A stretch of DNA of 7,420 nt. Source: an uncultured Clostridia bacterium. Lineage in GTDB: Bacteria; Bacillota; Clostridia; TANB77; CAG-508. Of the stretch, positions 1-5,484 are shown piece after piece (the stretch's first letter is position 1; the number at the start of each line of letters is the position of its first letter). The DNA lies in the NCBI GenBank assembly GCA_904419095.1, contig CAJFQT010000071.1:1-7420 (forward strand), given 5' to 3'. Position numbers and translations under genes: made by a program. The notes below the pieces were generated by a model. The model saw nothing but the letters and a program-made list of their open reading frames with translations, was not told where the DNA came from and did not search any database.

Positions 1-21
1 GATATCAAACATATATAAAAA

Positions 22-62
22 TATCCCTGTTAGCATATAGCTAATAAGGATTTTTTATTTTT
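22..62 (+). terminator. Intrinsic terminator of an upstream rightward gene
   Basis: A 10-bp stem (25-34 with 40-49, one C-A mismatch and one G-T wobble) closes a 5-nt ATATA loop, and a T-rich run (51-62) follows at once. This is a typical Rho-independent terminator reading rightward. The gene it ends lies left of the window, presumably in the host chromosome. It isolates the tRNA promoter that follows. Confidence 0.6.
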
Positions 63-118
63 CTAGTCTGAACAGTAACATTTTTTATAAATTTTTTTCT
101 TTAAATTTCTGAAAACTA

Positions 119-147
119 TTGACAAATTTTAGACAAAATATTATAAT
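119..147 (+). promoter_or_regulatory. Consensus housekeeping-sigma promoter of the tRNA-Leu locus
   Basis: TTGACA (119-124), a 17-bp spacer and TATAAT (142-147) give a perfect 12/12 match to the consensus. Expected transcription start is about 154, some 29 nt before the first tRNA sequence. Strength and position suit a stable-RNA gene. Today it drives a truncated tRNA half (183-221), and with no terminator in between it may read through to the intact tRNA at 362. Confidence 0.85.
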
Positions 148-178
148 ACTAATTGTTGTTGATAACCAGTTCATTTTA

Positions 179-221
179 ATATGCAGATGTGGCGGAACTG
201 GTAGACGCACAGGACTTAAAA
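179..221 (+). repeat. Direct repeat copy 1 of the tRNA-Leu attachment region
   Basis: These 43 bp are identical to 358-400 (offset 179 bp). Identity starts 4 bp before the tRNA and stops at the last base of the anticodon loop. Ending at the anticodon loop is typical of tyrosine-recombinase crossover within tRNA genes, so the pair most likely records one or more integration events. No recombinase gene lies between the copies, so any element between them has been reduced to 136 bp. Confidence 0.8.
183..221 (+). pseudogene. Truncated tRNA-Leu: 5' half only
   Basis: It contains the 5' acceptor strand GCAGATG, the D-arm, and the anticodon stem 5' strand with loop CTTAAAA. The following bases (AATTGTAACTTTGC) cannot form the 3' anticodon stem, variable arm, T-arm or acceptor. 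It cannot fold as a tRNA. It sits behind the strong 119-147 promoter and is almost certainly transcribed. I read it as the host's original 5' half, separated from its 3' half by recombination. Confidence 0.85.
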
Positions 222-304
222 AATTGTAACTTTGCTTAAACAAAAATCCTTGTAAGCTTTGTGTAAGAGTACATTGATAAAAATTTAAAATTTAAAAAGT
301 TTAG

Positions 305-328
305 ATGTCTAACAAAATGTCTAACAAA
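305..328 (+). repeat. Tandem 12-bp repeat, candidate integrase arm-type sites
   Basis: ATGTCTAACAAA occurs twice back to back (305-316, 317-328). Its 9-bp core TCTAACAAA recurs inverted at 542-534, inside the 3' end of the recombinase gene. Short repeats on both sides of a tRNA core resemble the arm-type sites bound by the N-terminal domain of lambda-type integrases. The role is inferred from placement only. Confidence 0.45.
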
Positions 329-349
329 TTTTAAAAAAATATATAAAAT
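321..349 (+). promoter_or_regulatory. Possible promoter of the intact tRNA-Leu
   Basis: CTAACA (321-326, 4/6), a 17-bp spacer and TAAAAT (344-349, 5/6) would start transcription near 356, six nucleotides before the mature tRNA. The -35 box lies inside the second copy of the 12-bp repeat, so recombinase binding there could affect tRNA transcription. In DNA this A+T-rich the match may be chance. Confidence 0.35.
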
Positions 350-357
350 GCGGAAAT

Positions 358-400
358 ATATGCAGATGTGGCGGAACTGGTAGACGCACAGGACTTAAAA
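358..400 (+). repeat. Direct repeat copy 2 of the tRNA-Leu attachment region
   Basis: Identical to 179-221, but here it continues into a complete tRNA. It spans the acceptor 5' strand, D-arm and anticodon arm up to the end of the loop. If the crossover is in the anticodon loop, the sequence right of 400 (tRNA 3' half, terminator, recombinase gene) belongs to a separate recombination unit from the spacer on the left. Confidence 0.8.
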
Positions 401-450
401 TCCTGCGGAGGTTAAACTCCGTGCCGGTTCGATTCCGGCCATCTGCACCA
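362..450 (+). tRNA. tRNA-Leu (anticodon TAA), intact with encoded CCA
   Basis: It folds completely as a class II tRNA: acceptor GCAGATG/CATCTGC, D-stem GCG/CGC, anticodon stem CAGGA/TCCTG with loop CTTAAAA (anticodon 396-398), long variable arm CGGAG/CTCCG, T-stem GCCGG/CCGGC with loop TTCGATT, discriminator A447 and CCA 448-450. The long variable arm and TAA anticodon identify tRNA-Leu decoding UUA/UUG, important in such A+T-rich DNA. It is the integration target, restored to full length next to the recombinase gene. Confidence 0.97.
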
Positions 451-483
451 TTGCATATAAAAAAGTATTTTATATATGGTACT

Positions 484-523
484 TTCCTATAACTAATCAC
501 ATCTTAGTTATAGGAATTTTTTT
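484..523 (+). terminator. Strong intrinsic terminator of tRNA-Leu
   Basis: A perfect 13-bp stem (484-496 with 504-516) closes a 7-nt loop and is followed by seven T (517-523). The T-tract overlaps the stop codon of the convergent recombinase gene. On the opposite strand the hairpin is not followed by a U-tract, so it mainly serves the tRNA transcript. Confidence 0.85.
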
Positions 524-1784
524 ATACTGATTTTTTGTTAGAAAGTACATTTGATATTACCTTTGCAGGTGTTCTTTTATTTACAACTTCACTATTAGCA
601 TATATTTGTGTTGTTTTAATATCACTATGTCCGAGCCAAACTTGTATATCTTCTAAAGGCACATCATTTGCAAGTAGCAAAGTTGCACAACTATGTCTTA
701 ATTGTCTAAATTCTATCTTTCTTAATTTTTTATCTTCTATTAATTCTCCAAATCGTCTTGTTACTCTATCAGGTCTAATCAACTTACCTTCTTCATCAAC
801 AAGTATATAGTTTTCTTTATTTTTATAACTGTTACCATACTTTAATTTATTTTCTTGTTGCTTTTTATATTCTTTTTTTAGCAATTCTTCAATAAATGGT
901 ATTAAAGGTAAAGTCCTGTTACTTGTTTTGTTTTTACATCTGTCTTTCTTAACTACTGTATACTTGCCATTAACCATTGCGTGAGTTACAGTATGTGCAA
1001 CTGTAATAGTATGAGCTTCAAAATCTATTGCAGTCCATTTAAGTCCACAAACTTCTTCACGTCTAAAACCATAATAACTAGCAAGTAAAATATGTAATTC
1101 AATAAAATTCCCTTTTGCAACAGAAAATAAAAGTTCTAAATCCTTTTGTTTGTAATAATTTGAAATATAATGTTCTTCCTTTTTTCTTAATCCGTGTGCT
1201 GGGTTAACATCTAAAATCTCAAATTCACTAATTGCATCTTCTAGGCTTTTGTGTATAACAGAGTGATAACGATTAACTGTTTTATTTTTTATATTTCTTG
1301 TTTTTTGCAAATATGTATAGAAATCCTTTATATCTGCTCTTTTTAAGTTCTCAACAGTAATATTTAAATTATTAAAATAATCTGTTATTATATTTGCTTT
1401 ACTTTCATAACCAGAGTATGATGTTATTTCAAGAGAAGATTTAACAAAAGGTAACCATTCATTTAAAAGATAATCTCCATATAACATTTTTGCTTTATTT
1501 TCAACAGTTTTAACAATAATTTTATCTTGTCCTGTACATTGTATTACTTCTTCATTTACCTTAGGAGTATTTAATTCTCTTTCAAATTCTTCTGCAATTT
1601 TTCTAGCTTTTAATTTTGCTTTATTTTTATTTCCGGGCTTGTCTTGTATATTTAAACTTCTCCAAGGTTGTTTCCTTTTATGATTTTCATCATAATAATT
1701 AAGAATAACTTGAAACCAACCACGACTTGTTACAAGAACAGGTTTTACAACATATACAAATTCTTGGGTTGCAGTATTTGTCAT
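522..1784 (-). CDS. int: Tyrosine recombinase / phage-type site-specific integrase
   Basis: This 420-aa protein has the architecture of phage and integrative-element integrases. There is an N-terminal arm-binding-like region (about 8-75), a SAM-like core-binding domain (about 100-198, including WLPFVKSSLEITSYSGYE) and a catalytic domain (about 212-400). Visible catalytic residues are R241 (GFRREE), likely K286, R363 (box II, RQLRH), H386 (WLGHSD) and nucleophile Y395 (TTQIYANS). The first His of the usual HxxR box is Arg360, a substitution I believe the family tolerates. It faces the tRNA-Leu 3' end with only about 70 bp between, the usual place for an element's own integrase. The start at 1784 has an AAAGGAG ribosome binding site about 10 nt upstream. 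It probably catalyses integration and, with the neighbouring HTH protein, excision at tRNA-Leu. Confidence 0.96.
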   Translation of the reverse strand: MTNTATQEFVYVVKPVLVTSRGWFQVILNYYDENHKRKQPWRSLNIQDKPGNKNKAKLKARKIAEEFERELNTPKVNEEVIQCTGQDKIIVKTVENKAKMLYGDYLLNEWLPFVKSSLEITSYSGYESKANIITDYFNNLNITVENLKRADIKDFYTYLQKTRNIKNKTVNRYHSVIHKSLEDAISEFEILDVNPAHGLRKKEEHYISNYYKQKDLELLFSVAKGNFIELHILLASYYGFRREEVCGLKWTAIDFEAHTITVAHTVTHAMVNGKYTVVKKDRCKNKTSNRTLPLIPFIEELLKKEYKKQQENKLKYGNSYKNKENYILVDEEGKLIRPDRVTRRFGELIEDKKLRKIEFRQLRHSCATLLLANDVPLEDIQVWLGHSDIKTTQIYANSEVVNKRTPAKVISNVLSNKKSV

Positions 1785-1817
1785 TTATTTTTATCTCCTT
1801 TCCAAATTTATTTTATA

Positions 1818-1851
1818 TTTAAATCCTGTGCGTCTACTACTTACTCCACAT
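1818..1851 (-). repeat. Inverted, partial third copy of the tRNA-Leu att core
   Basis: On the minus strand this reads ATGTGG, 8 bp, then GTAGACGCACAGGA followed by TTTAAA. In the tRNA the same ATGTGG, the same 8-bp gap, GTAGACGCACAGGA and CTTAAA occur. That is 14 bp exact, 19 of 20 over the anticodon-arm segment, plus a matching ATGTGG at identical spacing. It lies in the leader of the recombinase gene, next to a TATAAA box (1812-1817). It may be a binding site for recombinase autoregulation, a secondary or former attP core, or one end of an invertible segment. Confidence 0.75.
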
Positions 1852-1865
1852 AACTTTTATTTTAA

Positions 1866-1915
1866 AATGCAACCCATTTATATATGAAAAATAGTATATG
1901 ATATTGGGTTGCATT
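1866..1915 (-). terminator. Long hairpin between the excisionase-like gene and int
   Basis: AATGCAACCCA (1866-1876) and TGGGTTGCATT (1905-1915) form a perfect 11-bp inverted repeat around 28 bp that could pair further. Leftward transcripts from the HTH gene meet it about 10 nt after the stop codon, and only a short TTTT follows. It could be a weak terminator or a processing site separating the two genes, or a protein-binding site near the att-like copy. Confidence 0.5.
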
Positions 1916-1925
1916 AGGTAAAGTC

Positions 1926-2123
1926 TTATTTTTGATTTTGAAGATAATTTATAACATTTATTTTAGGGATACGATAAGATTTCCCAATTCTTATTGAAGG
2001 AATAATATTGTTTTGCAATAATTCGTAAGCTTTGTTTCTACCAATTTTTAAAGCCTGTCTAAATTCTACAAATGTTAAAACATCGTCAAAATCTTTCAGT
2101 ATTTCTATATCTTTAAAGTCCAT
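1926..2123 (-). CDS. Excisionase-like HTH DNA-binding protein (MerR/HTH_17 type)
   Basis: This small basic protein (65 aa) is almost entirely a winged helix-turn-helix of the excisionase/AlpA kind: LTFVEFRQALKIGRNKAYEL (the HTH) followed by IIPSIRIGKSYRIP (wing) and a final helix INYLQNQK. The RIGKSYRIP pattern is characteristic of this family. The neighbour of a tyrosine recombinase in this position usually directs excision or represses the recombinase. I chose ATG 2123, because the AAAGGAG site (2135-2141) is 11 nt from it but only about 2 nt from an in-frame GTG at 2132, which would add MHT. Its likely promoter is in the 2162-2191 region. A regulator with no excision role is also possible. 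Confidence 0.82.
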   Translation of the reverse strand: MDFKDIEILKDFDDVLTFVEFRQALKIGRNKAYELLQNNIIPSIRIGKSYRIPKINVINYLQNQK

Positions 2124-2161
2124 AGTATGCACAACTCCTTTTATTTTATTTTTATAGTTTA

Positions 2162-2213
2162 AATATAATGTAATTTTTGTAATAAGTGTAAAATTAACAT
2201 TACATTTTTTACA
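2162..2213 (-). promoter_or_regulatory. Upstream region of the excisionase-like gene with iteron-like motifs
   Basis: On the minus strand TTACAC (2186-2191), an 18-bp spacer and TATATT (2162-2167) form a plausible promoter. AGTGTAAAA (2185-2193), overlapping the -35 box, is the same motif as in the 6592-6902 origin-like region. The 15-mer ATTACATTTTTTACA (2199-2213) also recurs exactly at 6886-6900. AATGTAAT/ATTACATT (2167-2174, 2199-2206) form an inverted repeat. Binding of the replication protein or regulator here could couple replication with excision; that link is inferred. Confidence 0.45.
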
Positions 2214-2221
2214 AATTTAAA

Positions 2222-5059
2222 TTAAAAAGGTTTATATCTATCTTGTTGAGAATATCTTGAATTTGAGTTCTTTTTCCAATTAACTGGTTTTTCTTCTTCT
2301 GCATTAAAGGAAAAGAAATGTTTATCCTTAGGCTTAATAGCTACAACAGTTTGTGCTTCTCCATTAACTCGTCTTTGTATTGTATATCGTCTAGGATCTG
2401 TCCTATATAAATTATCTTCTTCAAGTAAATATTTCCAAAGACTTTTTGCATTTATTGGGAATTTCATACTACCATTAGCATAAAACTTACAAATGCTATT
2501 ATAAATCACATTTGGAAAGAAGTAATATAAATCCTCCATCTTATCATAATATCCAACAAATGCTCCCCCTTGTGACATATTTTCTACATTTTCTCCTGTA
2601 TCATAATCTAATACGTGTATCATTCTAGTTGCAAATAGTTGGTTTAATGCGTTATAGAACATATCTGTTGGTTTTAAATCAACTATTTCTTGAGTTTGTT
2701 TTTCAACAAGTTTTACTAATGTTTGATGGCAATTCTTATCTAATTGCTCTTTTTTTAATTTATCAATAACACCAGTTCTCACTAAAAATTCTGTAAAAAT
2801 TGAAAAGCCAGTTATTAAAGCATTAGCATTTTCATTTGTCCTTCCATGTGCATTTGAGTTTTGTTTAATTTTTAATTCTTGAAAATTATTTTTAGCTAAA
2901 TTTTTTACTAAATCTTCATTTTGTATAATCCATTCTATGTATTTTTTCATAGAAAAAGCTAATTCTTCACTATTATTCTGCAAGTCGGACAATTTATTTA
3001 AGTCTATGCTATTTTCTTCTATATTTATAATTAAAGACCTAGCAATTCGACTCTGAGCAACATCTGGTATTGTTTCTCCTGTTACTATACATAAACCACG
3101 AGCAGTATAAGGCGATTTTAATGATTTACCGTTTTGTGACATTCTAGTTCTACCAGTTCTATCACCAAACATTGCATAAAGCCTTTCCATAGTATCTAGC
3201 TTTTTGTTTCCAATAATTTCAGGGTTGTAATCATCAACTACAATAATTGTGTCTTTTAATAAAAAAGCTTTCTTTTCTATACTATTTAAAGTATCCCTGA
3301 AACTTGCAGGAAAAGCGTTTCTGTCAAAGTTACCAAAATGGCATAGTAACAATGCAGTAATACTACTTTTTCTTGTTCCTGTCTTACCCTGTATAAATAA
3401 AATAAAATCAGGATGAATACCTAATCCACTAAACATTGAAGTTAGTGGTGCTGTATATACTGTTGCTAGTAGTGGTATCGTTATATCATAGCTTGCCATG
3501 TCTAATATTGATAAGCTACGTTGAGATGATTGTTTTATATTAAATTCTTTGTTTGTAAAGCAAAAACTTTCTAGCTTATCTATTGATAAATCTGCATAAA
3601 CATTTTCTACATCACCGATTACACCATTGTGGAATAAATAACACAATTTGCCATTAACTTTAGTAAATCCTGTATGTGTATAAATATTCTTTTCTTCCAT
3701 TACATATCTTCCAATATGTTGACTTACTTCTCTTAATTTATCTGGAATTGTACTTCCAGCTGAAGTAATTGCATATTTGTCCCAACTTGAACCTAAAATA
3801 TAATTGTTTTTTTGAAATTGTTCAACAGTTATTATTTGTTCAGCTAATTTAATGTTTAAATCATCTAGTATTAGACATTTTACTTTATAAAATGTTTCTG
3901 TATCCTTGCCATTTCTATAATTGATTTTTTCTGTTGGATAAGCAACAAAATTACTTAATTGTACATATTTATCTTCGCTTTTAGCATGATACAAATGACC
4001 ATTATGTATAAAGTAATTTGTATTTTCTAATGCTTTCATACATTGTTGTAATTCATAGTTGTCAATTATTTCAACTGCTGGAGCAGAATTAAAAACTTCT
4101 TTTGTTGTTTCTGTAATTTTATAAAATATATTACTTTCATAAGCAATACTTGTACCACCAAAAAACATTGTTGCTATACTAGTTGGTGCTGTATCTATAT
4201 TATAATCTTTAAATGTTTCTTTAAAGCCATTATATATTGCTTTTACAATTTCTTGACTTTGTATTGCCATTTCTAATATGTAGACTAATCTAAATTTGTG
4301 TTGCTGTTCTGTATGTGAAAATGTGTAATATATAAATGTTGGCAATAAGTTAATTTCTTTACAGTAACTAATAATTTTATCAACTGAGATGTGTTCTTCA
4401 TTGTCCACAGTTATATTTTGTTTTACACCATTTACAGTTTTTACATTATCTACATCAACCATAAATACTTGATAAAAATTGGTGTCATCTTGCCAGTCAT
4501 TTTGTGATTTTATTCCTGCTGGTATGCAAGTATGACCTGTAATTAAGTTTTCTTTTATATCTTTTAATTGGTAAGCCATAGGTTGCAAATTGGCAATATT
4601 ATTTTTTATAATTCCTATTTCTTCTCCTGTTGGTTTTTTTGTAAAAGCTGTAGTATCAAACATACAATATATTTCTTCTGGCTTATTATCAGTTGCTTTT
4701 AATTCAAAAGTTTTATTGTATGTTATATTGTTATTTTGTGTAATATTTGTAATTTGTGTATTATAATTGGTTGGTAATTCAATATTAAATTCTTTTGCAA
4801 TATATTTCAAAGCTTCAAAATTATTAATTGCTTTGCCCATAGAAACAACAAATTTAAAAATATCTCCTTTAAAATCTCCACCAAAGTCTGTTATGCTAAC
4901 TTTGTTAACACATAATGATGGGTCATTATCTCCTTCTCTAAATGGCGAATGCCATTTCCAAGTTTCACCACTTTTTACTTGTGGTTCTCCTAATATACTT
5001 GTTACTAACTCACGAGCATTTACCTGCTCTTTCACGAAATTAAAAATATTTTGTTCCAT
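2222..5059 (-). CDS. Replication protein: primase-polymerase fused to a P-loop helicase-like ATPase
   Basis: A 945-aa multidomain protein. Residues 1-95 resemble a CHC2 primase zinc-binding fold (SPFREGDNDPS, then DFGGDFKGDIFKFV), but the expected Cys/His ligands are Ser38, Arg41, Asp58 and Gly61. Residues about 125-315 look like an archaeo-eukaryotic-type primase: MVDVDN (Asp202, Asp204), YTFSHT with KFRLVY (248-260), and Asp289 before a GG turn (301-302). Residues about 425-500 (IYTHTGFTKVNGKLCYLFHNGVIG, quoted here as two parts: IYTHTGF and VNGKLCYLFHNGVIG) and the ATPase resemble DUF927-like proteins. The Walker A is GKTGTRKSS (558-566, Arg where Gly is usual) and the Walker B is TIIVVDD (604-610). 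LCIVTGE (656-662) and Arg671/Arg674 could be sensor and finger. The C-terminus (about 750-930) looks winged-helix-like. It probably primes and unwinds at the element's origin. The start has AAGGAGG about 6 nt upstream. Confidence 0.9.
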   Translation of the reverse strand: MEQNIFNFVKEQVNARELVTSILGEPQVKSGETWKWHSPFREGDNDPSLCVNKVSITDFGGDFKGDIFKFVVSMGKAINNFEALKYIAKEFNIELPTNYNTQITNITQNNNITYNKTFELKATDNKPEEIYCMFDTTAFTKKPTGEEIGIIKNNIANLQPMAYQLKDIKENLITGHTCIPAGIKSQNDWQDDTNFYQVFMVDVDNVKTVNGVKQNITVDNEEHISVDKIISYCKEINLLPTFIYYTFSHTEQQHKFRLVYILEMAIQSQEIVKAIYNGFKETFKDYNIDTAPTSIATMFFGGTSIAYESNIFYKITETTKEVFNSAPAVEIIDNYELQQCMKALENTNYFIHNGHLYHAKSEDKYVQLSNFVAYPTEKINYRNGKDTETFYKVKCLILDDLNIKLAEQIITVEQFQKNNYILGSSWDKYAITSAGSTIPDKLREVSQHIGRYVMEEKNIYTHTGFTKVNGKLCYLFHNGVIGDVENVYADLSIDKLESFCFTNKEFNIKQSSQRSLSILDMASYDITIPLLATVYTAPLTSMFSGLGIHPDFILFIQGKTGTRKSSITALLLCHFGNFDRNAFPASFRDTLNSIEKKAFLLKDTIIVVDDYNPEIIGNKKLDTMERLYAMFGDRTGRTRMSQNGKSLKSPYTARGLCIVTGETIPDVAQSRIARSLIINIEENSIDLNKLSDLQNNSEELAFSMKKYIEWIIQNEDLVKNLAKNNFQELKIKQNSNAHGRTNENANALITGFSIFTEFLVRTGVIDKLKKEQLDKNCHQTLVKLVEKQTQEIVDLKPTDMFYNALNQLFATRMIHVLDYDTGENVENMSQGGAFVGYYDKMEDLYYFFPNVIYNSICKFYANGSMKFPINAKSLWKYLLEEDNLYRTDPRRYTIQRRVNGEAQTVVAIKPKDKHFFSFNAEEEKPVNWKKNSNSRYSQQDRYKPF

Positions 5060-5087
5060 TTTAACCTCCTTAAATAATAAAATATTT

Positions 5088-5172
5088 GATAGAAGGCTTG
5101 ATTTTTCACTATTTCTATGTTAATATAGATTTATCGAAATTAACAATAGATAGAGATTACAAGCATTCTATC
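5088..5172 (-). promoter_or_regulatory. Nested inverted repeats in the rep leader
   Basis: The outer arms, GATAGAAGGCTTG (5088-5100) and CAAGCATTCTATC (5160-5172), pair at 12 of 13. Inside them TCTATGTTAAT (5114-5124) and ATTAACAATAGA (5139-5150) pair with one bulge. The structure ends about 16 nt upstream of the rep ribosome binding site. It could be a folded leader controlling rep translation or transcription, a repressor site, or a Rep-binding site. No clear promoter boxes are visible within it. Confidence 0.6.
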
Positions 5173-5177
5173 TTATA

Positions 5178-5214
5178 AGAAGATTTTGAAAATTACTAGT
5201 TTTCTTAATCTTCT
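5178..5214 (-). terminator. Hairpin over the end of the 53-aa gene
   Basis: AGAAGATT and GAAAA (5178-5192) pair with TTTTC and AATCTTCT (5200-5214) around a 7-nt loop, with a 2x2 internal mismatch. It covers the stop codon of the small gene at 5205. In the leftward direction no U-tract follows, so it is at best a weak terminator or an mRNA 3'-end stabiliser that sets the level of read-through into rep. Confidence 0.35.
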
Positions 5215-5366
5215 TTTTCTATTCCTAGCATTTCTTTAGTTGCTTGGGATAGTTTGTCTGGATTAAATATTATAATAAAGTCTTCGTTATTTTTGTTATT
5301 ATTTATAATATCTAACGCTTTACTTAATTGCATGTGTTCCCATTTGATGTCATTTAGACTTTGCAT
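5205..5366 (-). CDS. Small protein of unknown function (53 aa), upstream of rep
   Basis: Begins MQSLNDIKWEHMQLSKALDI and ends TKEMLGIEKED. I do not recognise a family. It looks like a compact soluble helical protein with a hydrophobic strand (FIIIF, 30-34), no Cys, no membrane segment and an acidic tail. Support for a real gene: an AGGTGA ribosome binding site about 6 nt before the ATG, a protein-like composition unlike the Lys/Asn runs of random A+T-rich ORFs, and placement as first gene of the leftward set, facing the divergent regulator. It lies 145 bp upstream of rep, with structured DNA between. It could be an early-expressed accessory or antirepressor-like protein, but nothing in the sequence shows this. 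Confidence 0.65.
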   Translation of the reverse strand: MQSLNDIKWEHMQLSKALDIINNNKNNEDFIIIFNPDKLSQATKEMLGIEKED

Positions 5367-5411
5367 TTTTAGTCACCTACCTTTCTATTAAATTTTCAAT
5401 GTTCTTAAATG

Positions 5412-5439
5412 TTGCAATTCTGCTTTTTTGTGATATAAT
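5412..5439 (+). promoter_or_regulatory. Promoter of the HTH regulator, extended -10
   Basis: TTGCAA (5412-5417), a 16-bp spacer and TATAAT (5434-5439) preceded by TG at 5431-5432 (extended -10). Expected start is near 5446, giving a leader of about 118 nt. TTGCAA is its own reverse complement, so it could also be the -35 box of a leftward promoter for the 53-aa gene (TTTAAT on the minus strand at 5387-5392, 19-bp spacer); that second reading is weak. Confidence 0.65.
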
Positions 5440-5450
5440 AAAAAAGCAGA
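5419..5450. promoter_or_regulatory. Inverted repeat around the -10 box, candidate operator 1
   Basis: TCTGCTTTTTT (5419-5429) and AAAAAAGCAGA (5440-5450) are perfect 11-bp arms. The 10-bp gap between them is essentially the -10 element GTGATATAAT. A dimeric HTH repressor bound here would cover the promoter of the divergent regulator, which fits autoregulation. A transcript hairpin is less likely because the transcript starts about 4-5 nt from the right end. Confidence 0.55.
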
Positions 5451-5454
5451 TTTT

Positions 5455-5484
5455 ACAAAAAACAGTAATAAAATTGTTTTCTGT
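5455..5484. promoter_or_regulatory. Second inverted repeat, candidate operator 2
   Basis: ACAAAAAACA (5455-5464) and TGTTTTCTGT (5475-5484) pair at 9 of 10 around a 10-bp gap. Arm length, gap and A-tract character match the repeat at 5419-5450; the centres are 35 bp apart. Two spaced operators in a divergent region are common for phage- and island-type repressors. Function inferred. Confidence 0.4.

Larger units (their letters stand above)
222..357. other. 136-bp non-coding spacer between the two tRNA repeats
   Basis: No ORF with a ribosome binding site and no match to the tRNA 3' half is visible. It is A+T-rich and holds a tandem 12-bp repeat (305-328) and a weak promoter (321-349). It may be what remains of a larger element that lost its interior, or an arm region of an attachment site. 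Origin inferred, not shown. Confidence 0.5.

Noticed and set aside
305..328. Start of a CRISPR-like array
   Set aside because: The two 12-bp units are directly adjacent with no spacers, too short and only two copies.
535..810. Rightward ORF of 91 codons
   Set aside because: Lies wholly antisense to the integrase catalytic domain, has no ribosome binding site and gives no recognisable protein.
1668..1853. Rightward ORF of 61 codons
   Set aside because: Antisense to the integrase start and its leader; hydrophobic Ile/Phe runs typical of reversed A+T-rich coding sequence.
4767..5123. Rightward ORF of 118 codons
   Set aside because: Antisense to the well-supported rep 5' end and its leader; no start signals.
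5440..5456. Intrinsic terminator formed by the 5419-5450 inverted repeat
   Set aside because: It brackets a strong -10 box, only four T follow, and the predicted transcript starts at its right edge, so an operator reading is better.
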